A stretch of DNA of 9,345 bases. Source: Desulfobacterales bacterium. Its GTDB lineage: Bacteria; Desulfobacterota; DSM-4660; Desulfatiglandales; JALVZP01. Below the pieces are notes generated by a model. The model ran no database searches. It saw nothing but the letters and a program-made list of their open reading frames with translations, and was not told where the DNA came from. The stretch covers positions 1-9,345 of the forward strand of contig JALVZP010000166.1 of NCBI GenBank assembly GCA_027037575.1, written 5' to 3'. The position numbers were made by a program, and so were the translations under genes. Shown one piece after another: positions 1-6,668 of the stretch. Within the stretch, counting starts at the first letter, position 1. Each line of letters starts with the position of its first letter.

Positions 1-778
1 AATAGATCCTTTTCCCCTCCACATCAGAAAGCGTTTCAAAGTTTCCCTGTCCTTTTGAAATAATAACATCTGCTTCCTTAAACGCAGAAACGAACTCCTC
101 TGAACATTCCTCAAGTATTATCCCTGGAGTATCATCCCCTGTATCTATAAGGGTGCATATCCTATCTATACCTGCTTCTATTGCATCTTCTCTCGTTGCA
201 TCATTTATAACTGGCCTTCCCCTTACAGCAAAGGTTATCCCTTTCGTAGGCATATTCTCTATAAAGAGCTTGTCAAAGAATATCTCTCCTGCATTATCGG
301 CAATATAGAGCAAGCTTTTTGAATCCTCTATCTCTTTATAGAGCCTTCTTATAAGATTCCTGTCCAGCTCTACCCCGAGGCTTTCTTCAATGCTTTCTCT
401 TATAGAAGAGTCATCCACACCTTTTGCCTGCCCATAATCTATTATGTTTCCTGCAATAGAAAGCCTAAGGGCTGTCTCAAAGGGATCATCCGATTCCTCA
501 ACAACTGACCTAAGCTCCTCCGTAATCATCTTTGCAATCTGGTTTGACCTCTTTTTTATTTCCCTAAATGGATCTTCTACACCCGATTCCTCTCTTATGA
601 AGGAATATAGTCTCTTTGCAACTTGAGGGGGTTTCATCTCTTTAAGAGGAAGTCCTGATAGGACACTTATGCATCTTTTTATAATTCCATATCTTAGATC
701 CTCTTCTTTATAGACAAGGCGACTTAGTTCAAGAAGCTGCTTTAAAAAACAGGGAATACAGTCAGCAGATACTTTCAT
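1..778 (-). CDS. DUF89 / ARMT1-like metal-dependent phosphatase (C-terminus cut by window edge)
   Basis: The first 259 residues are visible. The frame runs off the left edge, and family members of about 290 residues suggest that some 30 are missing. An N-terminal Cys-x-x-Cys (C7, C10) is typical of the small prokaryotic AF1104-like branch. Family motifs follow in order: AGNIIDYG (about 109-116), DNAGEI (161-166), RGRPVINDAT (186-195) and KGQGNFETL (242-250). D161, N162 and D194 match the metal-binding Asp-Asn and Asp of ARMT1-type proteins. Characterised relatives are metal-dependent phosphatases thought to remove harmful phosphometabolites such as sugar phosphates; the substrate here cannot be read from sequence. 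The ATG start is preceded by AAGGA at about 10 bases. It lies only 12 bases after the stop of the toxin remnant and in the same frame, so the gene probably sits downstream in that transcript. Confidence in the family is high, in the function low. Confidence 0.88.
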   Translation of the reverse strand, partial: MKVSADCIPCFLKQLLELSRLVYKEEDLRYGIIKRCISVLSGLPLKEMKPPQVAKRLYSFIREESGVEDPFREIKKRSNQIAKMITEELRSVVEESDDPFETALRLSIAGNIIDYGQAKGVDDSSIRESIEESLGVELDRNLIRRLYKEIEDSKSLLYIADNAGEIFFDKLFIENMPTKGITFAVRGRPVINDATREDAIEAGIDRICTLIDTGDDTPGIILEECSEEFVSAFKEADVIISKGQGNFETLSDVEGKRIY

Positions 779-790
779 CTTCAATTTCCT

Positions 791-952
791 TTATTTATAT
801 ACATCTCCCCTTGCTCTTAAGCTCAAAGCCACCATTACCAGCTTATCCTGCTTAACTCTGAATAACATCCACCAATTACCTATCCTTAACCTCCACTCTG
901 GTCTTCCTTTAAGTTTACGAATAACAACAGTCCACCTACCTTCCTTTTTTGC
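791..952 (-). pseudogene. RelE/ParE-family toxin remnant (C-terminal part only)
   Basis: An open stretch of 53 codons ends in TAA and has no ATG, GTG or TTG near its beginning. It is bounded upstream by an in-frame TGA at 953-955. The peptide contains the signature of the C-terminal half of RelE/ParE toxins: a KLKGRPEWRLRIG block, a strand ending in LFRV, a charged turn QDKL, a hydrophobic strand VMVALSL and the closing RARGDVYK. Full-length family members have about 85-95 residues, so about 30-40 N-terminal residues (the helical hairpin) are absent. The stretch begins 6 bases after the antitoxin-like frame ends, where an intact toxin start would be expected, so a small deletion is the simplest explanation. 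RelE-type toxins are mRNA endonucleases and ParE-type toxins attack gyrase; this fragment is unlikely to be active. The family call rests on motif recognition by eye. Confidence 0.7.
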
Positions 953-958
953 TCAGAC

Positions 959-1153
959 TCACAATAATTCCTTTTCTATTTCATCCAAGGTCTTATATTT
1001 TCCATCAATATAGTCCTGCCAAGCTTCTTCTGCTTCTTTTAGCTCTTGTTCAGTTATTATCTCTCCTTCTATCAGATCTCTGAGCCACTCCTCAAAGATC
1101 TTAATATCTATCACTGCTTCATTTTTGCCTCTGTAACCTTTGAAAAAAGGCAA
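959..1153 (-). CDS. Antitoxin-like small protein of a decayed toxin-antitoxin pair
   Basis: A 64-codon frame begins with TTG if a standard start is required. The product is acidic and mostly helical, with DIKIFEEWLRDLIEGE near the middle, AEEAWQDYIDGKYKTLDEI towards the end and KELL at the C-terminus. This resembles the C-terminal, toxin-binding half of RelB-type antitoxins. The gene lies directly upstream of a RelE-like fragment, as expected for antitoxin-then-toxin order. The TTG has no convincing Shine-Dalgarno sequence. The frame stays open upstream, and at 1178-1180 an ATA codon is preceded by GGAGG (1186-1190) with 5 bases between. An original start there would give a 73-residue protein. 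I recognise no DNA-binding domain with certainty. It could be a working orphan antitoxin or a pseudogene. Confidence 0.5.
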   Translation of the reverse strand: MPFFKGYRGKNEAVIDIKIFEEWLRDLIEGEIITEQELKEAEEAWQDYIDGKYKTLDEIEKELL

Positions 1154-1384
1154 TTTTTCTATCTTGTAAGTTATACCTATATTCCCCTCCCATGCTGTTT
1201 TAATATGGTCAAGCTTAATAAGCTCTCTTTATTTTAATCTATCTGTTAACCCCCTCTACTGTCTTCCTTTTATTATCAGGAATAAGATAGCTGCATCTTT
1301 CTGTCATGGCCAGAGTCTTATGTCTTAATAATTGGCTCTTTGTCTTTATACTTTATTTTCCAAAGAGATCAACCTTTTTTATAG

Positions 1385-1413
1385 TTGACACATAATCCCC
1401 TATTTTGTTAAAG
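1385..1413 (+). promoter_or_regulatory. Candidate sigma70-type promoter of the porin gene
   Basis: A perfect -35 box TTGACA (1385-1390) is followed by 17 bases and a poor -10 TTAAAG (1408-1413, 3 of 6 matches). The start would fall near 1420 and give a leader of about 60 bases. A competing reading uses TATAGT (1380-1385) as -10 with TTTCCA (1357-1362) as -35, also 17 bases apart. The two overlap, so at most one is likely to be the main promoter. Confidence 0.35.
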
Positions 1414-1465
1414 GAATAGCAAACACAATAACACAATATGAGTAAAAAAAATAAAAAATAAATAT

Positions 1466-1472
1466 AGGAGGT
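1466..1472 (+). promoter_or_regulatory. Strong Shine-Dalgarno sequence that decides the porin start
   Basis: AGGAGGT is a near-complete complement of the 16S rRNA 3' end. Two ATG codons follow in tandem, at 1476 and 1479. The first is 4 bases from AGGAGG and the second 7 bases, which is the better spacing, so 1479 is preferred. Confidence 0.7.
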
Positions 1473-1478
1473 AGAATG

Positions 1479-3188
1479 ATGGACACAGAAAGGAGCAAAT
1501 GGAAGGGATTATGGGTCTTTGTGGTTGCAGTTATCTTTCTTTTTGTATCTTCTATCCCTGCTATGGCTCAACAGGAAGTAAAACCAACCACTAAGTGTCG
1601 TCTTTGGAACTATTTCTTCAATCCAAATAGATTTGGAAAGCCTAAGAGGACTCTTAAAGGTAACATGATGGAGATCTATAATGTCCTTCCAGAAGAGGCA
1701 ACAAATCCACTTGAGATTTTTACCAAAGGTGTTTGGTATGGAAGACTAAGGATTAACTATTTTAAATGGCTATGGGATGAAGGAAGATATTATGGAAAGG
1801 CATGGGATTATCAGCGTCAAAGATGGACAAAGAAAGGTTGGCATGACAGAATAGATCCAACAGGATTTGGATTTGGTGGTAGCATCATCTATAAGACTGC
1901 CCCATACTATGGATTCAGTGCAACAGTAGGATTTTATGGAGACCATGACTTGCATGTTCTGGATGAAGACGATGCACTTTTTGGAAAGTCTGGTAAGGAT
2001 ACATTCTCCAGATTCGATGTAATGGAGCATGGAAATTGGGGTATGGCAGTAGTTGCTCAGGCATATCTGGAATATAAATTCAGAAAGAATGACATCAGAA
2101 TAGGTAGGATGATTGTGGAATGCCCATTTATACATTCAAATGACACAAAGATGATCCCAAATACCATGCGAGGAGTCCATTTTGTAACAAAGGAGATTCC
2201 CCATACAAAGCTTCAGCTCATGTATTTTGATAGACAGAAGTTAAGGGATCATACTAAGTTTCATGATGTGATTACATATATGGCAAAAGGAGTATCTCCA
2301 TTCCGTAAATGGGATAATCAGGATGACTCTGCTGTCCACAAGGGTCTAAGCTATGACAACTTTGATAACTATGGACTCCATACAAGAAATAGGCTATTTA
2401 TAGTTGGTCTTACCACAAAGGGTCTTCCTTTCTTAAATATTCCTGCATTAGGGCCTTCAAAGCTCAAGATAGACCTCTGGAATGCATGGGTTCCTGATCT
2501 ATTTGACACATTCCTTGGTGAGGCAAACTATAAGATAAATCTCGGTGGTGGATGGAAGCTCATTCCAGGATTCAGGTTCATGCATCAGTTTGATGATGAG
2601 GCAGGAGATGTTGGTGGTGCTGCGCTTTCAGGAGTATTCGGATATAATCCAAAAGGACTGGCAAACAGAAAGAAGGGATTGGGCTATAAGGATCCTGATA
2701 GCGTGGATGCAACAGAATATGCCTTTAGGCTTAGGCTTAAGAAAGGTCCTCAGATGTTCCACTTTGGTATGACCTATATCACAGATGATTCAGACTTTAT
2801 TGCACCATGGAGGGCATGGCCAACACAGGGATACACCCGTTCAATGGCACAATACAACTGGGAAGCAGGGACAAAAAGTTATATGCTCAAGTGGGTAATG
2901 GACTGGAACAAGGCACATTTGATTAAGGGATTTAAGAGTGCACTTGATATTACATATATGGACTATGATGATGAGAAGGAAAGGCTTGGATCTATGAGCA
3001 AGACAGATAGATACATCATCCACCTGGATACATGGTGGACACCCCCAATAAAGCTTCCAAAAGATCAGTGGTTGCAGTGCAAGTTCAGGCTTGGATATGT
3101 CCAGGCAGATCACAGAAGATATGCACCTGCAAATGGTGAGAATCCTTCCTACACAGAACTGAGATTTGAGATAAACTACATGTTCTAA
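1479..3188 (+). CDS. OprD-like outer-membrane porin
   Basis: The product has 569 residues from the second of two tandem ATGs. A signal peptide is clear: basic residues (R5, K7, K9), a hydrophobic run from about 11 to 26, and AMA-Q as cleavage site after A30, so the protein is exported by Sec. The mature chain lacks long hydrophobic helices and is rich in alternating aromatic and glycine residues. It ends in ELRFEINYMF, the last-strand signature with terminal Phe that the BAM machinery recognises. The segment at about 131-154 (FGGS, then KTAPYYGFSATVGFYG) resembles the early strands of OprD-family porins, which passively admit small solutes such as amino acids, peptides or organic acids. The substrate here is unknown. 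The stretch before the barrel (about 80-125) is unusually rich in tryptophan. The gene stands alone, with its own leader and a strong terminator, which suggests high expression. Porin class is likely; OprD membership is moderately sure. Confidence 0.75.
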   Translation: MDTERSKWKGLWVFVVAVIFLFVSSIPAMAQQEVKPTTKCRLWNYFFNPNRFGKPKRTLKGNMMEIYNVLPEEATNPLEIFTKGVWYGRLRINYFKWLWDEGRYYGKAWDYQRQRWTKKGWHDRIDPTGFGFGGSIIYKTAPYYGFSATVGFYGDHDLHVLDEDDALFGKSGKDTFSRFDVMEHGNWGMAVVAQAYLEYKFRKNDIRIGRMIVECPFIHSNDTKMIPNTMRGVHFVTKEIPHTKLQLMYFDRQKLRDHTKFHDVITYMAKGVSPFRKWDNQDDSAVHKGLSYDNFDNYGLHTRNRLFIVGLTTKGLPFLNIPALGPSKLKIDLWNAWVPDLFDTFLGEANYKINLGGGWKLIPGFRFMHQFDDEAGDVGGAALSGVFGYNPKGLANRKKGLGYKDPDSVDATEYAFRLRLKKGPQMFHFGMTYITDDSDFIAPWRAWPTQGYTRSMAQYNWEAGTKSYMLKWVMDWNKAHLIKGFKSALDITYMDYDDEKERLGSMSKTDRYIIHLDTWWTPPIKLPKDQWLQCKFRLGYVQADHRRYAPANGENPSYTELRFEINYMF

Positions 3189-3212
3189 ATGTTCTAAGCA
3201 ACCAAGTCTTCT

Positions 3213-3248
3213 AAACCCCTGGCAAACAAATATGCCAGGGGTTTTTTT
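3213..3248 (+). terminator. Intrinsic terminator after the porin gene
   Basis: CCCCTGGCA (3216-3224) pairs with TGCCAGGGG (3233-3241) around an 8-base loop and is followed by seven Ts (3242-3248). The flanking AAA/TTT extends the stem to 12 pairs. It lies 25 bases after the porin stop. Read leftwards it could also slow transcription of the converging MFS gene, but that side offers only a TTT tract, so it is mainly a plus-strand terminator. Confidence 0.93.
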
Positions 3249-4413
3249 ATCTTCTTTCTTCATTTTTTAAAAAAAGTATAAAAGATGTCCCAAGAAATAG
3301 GGTAAAAGCGGCAATAATGAATGTCCATCTCAGGTTTATAAGTTCTATTAAGATGCCAGCAAGTATAGGACCAAAAAACATCCCGATGCTATGAGATTGT
3401 GCCATAAGCCCCATAACAGATCCCATAGAGGATCTCCTTCTTCCTTCAATAACACTTATTGCCATAACAGCAGGGACAGATATTCCAGCAGAAAGCCCTA
3501 AGGCAGCATTTACTACCGCAATTTGCCAGAAGCTGGAAACAAAAGATAAACAAAGGATAGAAATCATTCCCATGATTCCACCACCAATTATCATCAGTTT
3601 TTTATTTGCCCTATCTGCCAGATATCCCATAGGGATCTGGAAGATCCCAGAGCTAAGAACATGAATAGAAAGGAGAATTCCTATACTTGTACTTGATAGA
3701 CCGAGTCTTGTGCTTGCAAAAAGTGGAAGGAATGTCCACATAATCCCTATGCATATGGTCAGGCATACCCTGAAGAAAAACAGGGAAAATATTATAAAGT
3801 CCTTTATAAGTACAAGATATGGAACAACCTTTGGCCTGCTACTTGAGATCTTTGGTTCCTTTTGTATTGGAGGAAGAAAAAAAAGACAAAGTAAAAATCC
3901 TATGCATGCAAGCAATCCCATACTAAGAAAGGAGTATCTTATCCCTGAATGATCCTTTACTATTCCCCCAACAATGGGACCACAGCTTAGCCCTCCATAT
4001 AAGGATACATTAAAGAGTCCCATTGTCCTTCCTTCACATGCCTCTGGTGTGATTATCCCTACATATGCCTGTGCTACAGGAAGTATCATGGCTGATGCAA
4101 ATCCCTGCATAAGCCTTAATGCCAAAAGATGCCATATGTCCCTGCTTAGGAAATAGAGTATGGACAGGAGAGAATAGATGGAAAGACCTGTAAGGATAAT
4201 AGGCTTTTTCCCTTTTATATCAGACAGCTTTCCAAAGTATGGAACAAAAATGCTCCTTGTAAATGAGAATGCAGAAAAGATAAGGCCAATCTGGAATGCA
4301 TCTGCACCAAGCCTGTATGCATATATTGGTAGAAGGGGACCAATTATGCTTGCTCCCATGGTTGTGATAAATACAGAGAGGAAAAGTGTAAGGAAGATCC
4401 TATTTTCTCTCAA
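3247..4413 (-). CDS. Major facilitator superfamily (DHA1-type) transporter
   Basis: The 388-residue, very hydrophobic protein has about twelve membrane segments in two halves, joined by a polar central loop (about 181-200). MFS signatures are plain: motif A GKLSDIKGKK at 61-70, its second-half copy GYLADRANKK at 263-272, motif B around R100 (LALRLMQGFASA), and antiporter motif C GGLSCGPIVGG at 140-150. Motif C points to a proton-driven exporter of the drug-efflux (DHA1) type in the inner membrane; the substrate is unknown. The start is TTG (4411-4413), supported by AAGGA (4419-4423) 5 bases away; the first in-frame ATG would cut into helix 1. The start overlaps the end of panE by 14 bases, so translation is probably coupled. 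Export of pantoate or a related compound is possible from context alone. The stop codon lies in the T-tract of the porin terminator. Confidence 0.9.
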   Translation of the reverse strand: MRENRIFLTLFLSVFITTMGASIIGPLLPIYAYRLGADAFQIGLIFSAFSFTRSIFVPYFGKLSDIKGKKPIILTGLSIYSLLSILYFLSRDIWHLLALRLMQGFASAMILPVAQAYVGIITPEACEGRTMGLFNVSLYGGLSCGPIVGGIVKDHSGIRYSFLSMGLLACIGFLLCLFFLPPIQKEPKISSSRPKVVPYLVLIKDFIIFSLFFFRVCLTICIGIMWTFLPLFASTRLGLSSTSIGILLSIHVLSSGIFQIPMGYLADRANKKLMIIGGGIMGMISILCLSFVSSFWQIAVVNAALGLSAGISVPAVMAISVIEGRRRSSMGSVMGLMAQSHSIGMFFGPILAGILIELINLRWTFIIAAFTLFLGTSFILFLKNEERR

Positions 4414-5320
4414 TTCTATCCTTGTATGTCCTCTGAATAGCCCTTATGAGATATGTAATTGTCTTATTTACAGGAACATCTATTCCAAGTCTTTCTGCCT
4501 CTTTTACAATAGCTCCATTAATGGAGTCTATCTCTGTAATCCTTTTAGAAAGGATATCTTGAAGCATAGAGGAGATATTTCCTGATGTCTTTCTGCATAC
4601 CTCCTCTGTCTTATCTATCGGATCCTCATATGGAAGGTGTATCCCCTTCTTTTTCACAATCTCCATTGCCTCCTTCACGGTACATCTCATAATATCCCTT
4701 AGCTCATCAATCTGAACTATCATCCCATTTTTAAGCATTGTTATTGCCGTTAGTGCATTTATTCCCACATTTATAAGCAGCTTTCCCCAGATAAAGGACT
4801 CCACATCATCTCTCACCTCTGTCTTAAAGCCTGCCCTATTTAAGATGTCCTTTAGTAAAGCTGTTTTTTCAGATACTGGCCCAATTATTGTGTCTCCAGA
4901 TCCCGCATGTCTTACATGTCCAGTAGAGATGAGTGTTGCACCTTCTGAGGTGATTCCTCCATAGACCTTTTTCTTTAAAACCTCCTCTAATATCTCTACA
5001 TTTCCAACTCCGTTCTGGAGTGTCAGGATACATGTATCCTTTCCTACAGCATCCCTTATCTCATAGGCAGCATCCCTTGTGCTATATGATTTTACAAATA
5101 CCATTACAAAATCTGGCAAAAAGTCTATTTCTTTCTTTGTAACTGTAGGAACATAAACATGAAAGCTCCCCTTTATCCCTTCTACCTTTATACCTTTCCT
5201 ATTCAGGTAATCTGCCCTCTCCTTCTTGTAATCGAGCAAAAAAACATCCTCACCTGCTATTTTGAGCCTTGAAGAAAAGAGGAGTCCCATTGCACCAGGC
5301 CCAACAATCAGAAATTTCAT
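4400..5320 (-). CDS. panE: 2-dehydropantoate 2-reductase (ketopantoate reductase)
   Basis: This cytoplasmic enzyme reduces 2-dehydropantoate to (R)-pantoate with NADPH, the second step towards pantothenate and CoA. The N-terminal Rossmann motif is GPGAMG (7-12). Family residues follow: VKSYST (76-81), LQNGVGN with N103 (Asn98 of E. coli), GHVRHAGSGDTIIG (134-147), WGKLLINVGINALTAI with catalytic K180 (Lys176 of E. coli), and SSMLQD...TEIDSINGA with E263 (Glu256 of E. coli). All key residues are present and the length of 306 is normal. I chose the ATG at 5320, one base after the panB stop, with GAGG 6 bases upstream inside the end of panB. A TTG 12 bases earlier would add MRIR and has worse spacing. 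The gene lies between panB and the MFS gene in one transcript. Confidence 0.95.
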   Translation of the reverse strand: MKFLIVGPGAMGLLFSSRLKIAGEDVFLLDYKKERADYLNRKGIKVEGIKGSFHVYVPTVTKKEIDFLPDFVMVFVKSYSTRDAAYEIRDAVGKDTCILTLQNGVGNVEILEEVLKKKVYGGITSEGATLISTGHVRHAGSGDTIIGPVSEKTALLKDILNRAGFKTEVRDDVESFIWGKLLINVGINALTAITMLKNGMIVQIDELRDIMRCTVKEAMEIVKKKGIHLPYEDPIDKTEEVCRKTSGNISSMLQDILSKRITEIDSINGAIVKEAERLGIDVPVNKTITYLIRAIQRTYKDRIERK

Positions 5321-5321
5321 C

Positions 5322-6164
5322 CTAATCCTCAATTAGTTTTTTTGCCTCTTCAGGATCCATGTGGAATGAATGCTCATCCTTTGGAAAATCACCTGATTCA
5401 ACCTCTTCCTTGAACTTTGAAACTGCCTCCTTTATCTGAGAAGAGAGGTTTATATACTGCTTTACAAACTTTGGGACAAATCTTTCAAAAAGCCCTAAGA
5501 TGTCGTGATATACCAATACCTGTCCATCACAATAGGGGCCAGCGCCAATTCCGACAGTAGGAACCTGAACCTCCTCTGTTATTATCTTTGCAAGGAGATC
5601 AGGAATACATTCCATAACTATCATAAATGCACCTGCCTTTTCCAAGTCCTTTGCAGACCTTATTAATGCCTTTGCCGTCTCTATATCCTTTCCCTGAACC
5701 CTGTATCCACTAAGCATGGTAGCCCTTTGTGGAGTAAGTCCTATGTGTCCACATACAGGGATACCCATATCTGTAATTGCCTTTACTATATGGGCAACCT
5801 CACTTCCTCCTTCAAGCTTTACTGCATCACATCCTCCCTTCTTTATAAAACGGCCAGCATTCTCTATTGCCTTCTCAATACTCACCTGATAGGAGAGAAA
5901 AGGCATGTCCCCTATTATAAATGCCCTCTTTGTCCCCCTTGAGACAGCTTTACAGTGGTGAATCATCTCGTCCATTGTTACGGGAATCGTAGAATCATAT
6001 CCGAGAACGACCATCCCAACAGAATCTCCTACGAGGAGGACATCTATCCCTGCTTCATCCAACAATCTTGCAGATGGATAGTCATATGCAGTTACCATTG
6101 TGATCTTTTTCCCCATCCTCTTCTTTTCCATCAAATAAGAGATGGTAACCTTTTCCTGATCCAT
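5322..6164 (-). CDS. panB: 3-methyl-2-oxobutanoate hydroxymethyltransferase (ketopantoate hydroxymethyltransferase)
   Basis: This enzyme adds a hydroxymethyl group from 5,10-methylene-tetrahydrofolate to 3-methyl-2-oxobutanoate, giving ketopantoate, the first committed step of pantothenate synthesis. The 280-residue chain is a phosphoenolpyruvate/pyruvate-type TIM barrel, and family length is about 260-280. Metal and substrate residues are visible: VGDS (D47, S48), GDMPF (D86), KLEGG (K116, E118), GHIGLTPQ (139-146) and catalytic E185 in VMECIP (Glu181 of E. coli). The start is ATG 6164 with an AGGGGGAGG Shine-Dalgarno region just upstream. An 18-residue TTG extension to 6218 would run through the promoter and lacks family similarity. 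It is the first gene of the panB-panE-MFS transcript. panC and panD are not in the window. Confidence 0.96.
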   Translation of the reverse strand: MDQEKVTISYLMEKKRMGKKITMVTAYDYPSARLLDEAGIDVLLVGDSVGMVVLGYDSTIPVTMDEMIHHCKAVSRGTKRAFIIGDMPFLSYQVSIEKAIENAGRFIKKGGCDAVKLEGGSEVAHIVKAITDMGIPVCGHIGLTPQRATMLSGYRVQGKDIETAKALIRSAKDLEKAGAFMIVMECIPDLLAKIITEEVQVPTVGIGAGPYCDGQVLVYHDILGLFERFVPKFVKQYINLSSQIKEAVSKFKEEVESGDFPKDEHSFHMDPEEAKKLIED

Positions 6165-6189
6165 TATCCTCCCCCTTTGGTTTTGTATC

Positions 6190-6218
6190 AAAATATCTGC
6201 TCCTTTCTTGAAAGTCAA
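6190..6218 (-). promoter_or_regulatory. Promoter of panB-panE-MFS
   Basis: On the minus strand, TTGACT (6213-6218) is followed by 17 bases and TATTTT (6190-6195). Transcription would start near 6183 and leave about 19 bases before the panB ATG, enough for its Shine-Dalgarno sequence. The -35 box overlaps by one base the -35 box of the plus-strand promoter. Confidence 0.55.
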
Positions 6219-6236
6219 TCAATGTTTTTTTATAAA
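6208..6236 (+). promoter_or_regulatory. Promoter of the hydrolase-pyk-pta operon, predicted leaderless
   Basis: TTGAAA (6208-6213, 5 of 6) and TATAAA (6231-6236, 5 of 6) are separated by exactly 17 bases. With the -10 box at -12 to -7, +1 falls on 6243, which is the A of the first ATG. No good Shine-Dalgarno sequence precedes that ATG, which agrees with a leaderless transcript. Confidence 0.65.
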
Positions 6237-6242
6237 TAGGCT

Positions 6243-6650
6243 ATGATGTGGATTTCCCACATTACTGTAACAGAGCTATTATGTAACAGGTTCTTGGGAG
6301 TAAAGGATATCCCTTCTCTTTCTCTTCTTGGATTCGGATCAATATTTCCCGATTGGATGGAATACATTGGAAGGTTTAGGATATTAAGCCATAGAGGTAT
6401 ATCCCACAACATCTCCTTCTGGCTTGTCACATACCTTGTGGCAAATTTATTACTGAAGGCATACTATCCTTATTTAAAATGGTTTCTTATAGGAGTTTTT
6501 ATGCATCTTGCTGAAGATGCAATGACAAAAAGGGGAATCCCTATCTTTTTTGGCTATTCAAAAAGATTTGCCTTAAAACTCTTTATTACTGGAGGAAAGG
6601 GAGAAACCATTTTTGTTTTAATCGTAATTATGCTATGCTTGGTTGCATAA
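6243..6650 (+). CDS. DUF457/YdjM-type membrane-bound metal-dependent hydrolase
   Basis: This small 135-residue membrane protein carries the conserved pattern of the DUF457 (YdjM, YbcI) family. H6 lies near the N-terminus. GSIFPDWMEY supplies D37, SHRGISHN supplies H50 and H55, and HLAEDAMTKRGIPIFFGYS supplies H88 and D92. These His/Asp residues are the presumed metal ligands at the membrane face. Hydrophobic segments lie at about 58-72, 80-90 and 122-134. The reaction is not known for this family; some members are SOS-regulated in enterobacteria, others occur beside membrane lipid genes. Two ATGs (6243, 6246) are in frame and neither has a clear ribosome site. The first coincides with the predicted transcription start. 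Only 18 bases separate it from pyk, so they are probably co-transcribed. The family call is good and the function unknown. Confidence 0.78.
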   Translation: MMWISHITVTELLCNRFLGVKDIPSLSLLGFGSIFPDWMEYIGRFRILSHRGISHNISFWLVTYLVANLLLKAYYPYLKWFLIGVFMHLAEDAMTKRGIPIFFGYSKRFALKLFITGGKGETIFVLIVIMLCLVA

Positions 6651-6668
6651 AAAAAGGGAGCTATAAAT

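Larger units (their letters stand above)
1181..1475. other. Intergenic region upstream of the porin gene
   Basis: About 295 AT-rich bases lie between the antitoxin-like frame (read leftwards) and the porin gene (read rightwards). I see a candidate promoter at 1385-1413 and an A-rich untranslated leader from about 1415 to 1465 ending in a strong Shine-Dalgarno sequence. I find no convincing tRNA, small RNA, riboswitch or repeat. A 13-base palindrome at 1212-1224 is no longer than chance allows. Confidence 0.6.

Noticed and set aside
1212..1224. Palindrome AGCTTAATAAGCT upstream of the antitoxin-like frame, a possible autoregulatory operator
   Set aside because: Six-base arms with a one-base centre are expected about twice by chance in a window of this size, and no second copy is nearby.
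1438..1461. A seven-codon open frame (MSKKNKK) just before the porin Shine-Dalgarno sequence
   Set aside because: It has no ribosome site of its own and lies in A-rich leader DNA where such short frames arise by chance.
2841..3263. A 140-codon minus-strand frame opposite the end of the porin gene
   Set aside because: It is antisense to a clear gene, shows no domain, and runs through the terminator and the end of the MFS gene.
3710..4585. Several plus-strand frames of 60-135 codons opposite the MFS gene and the end of panE
   Set aside because: They mirror the coding pattern of the minus-strand genes and show no recognisable motifs.
5321..5332. TTG start for panE adding MRIR
   Set aside because: ATG 5320 begins directly at the Rossmann strand and has GAGG at good spacing.
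6165..6218. N-terminal extension of panB to a TTG at 6218
   Set aside because: The added residues do not resemble the family, the extension crosses the predicted promoter, and ATG 6164 has a far better Shine-Dalgarno sequence.
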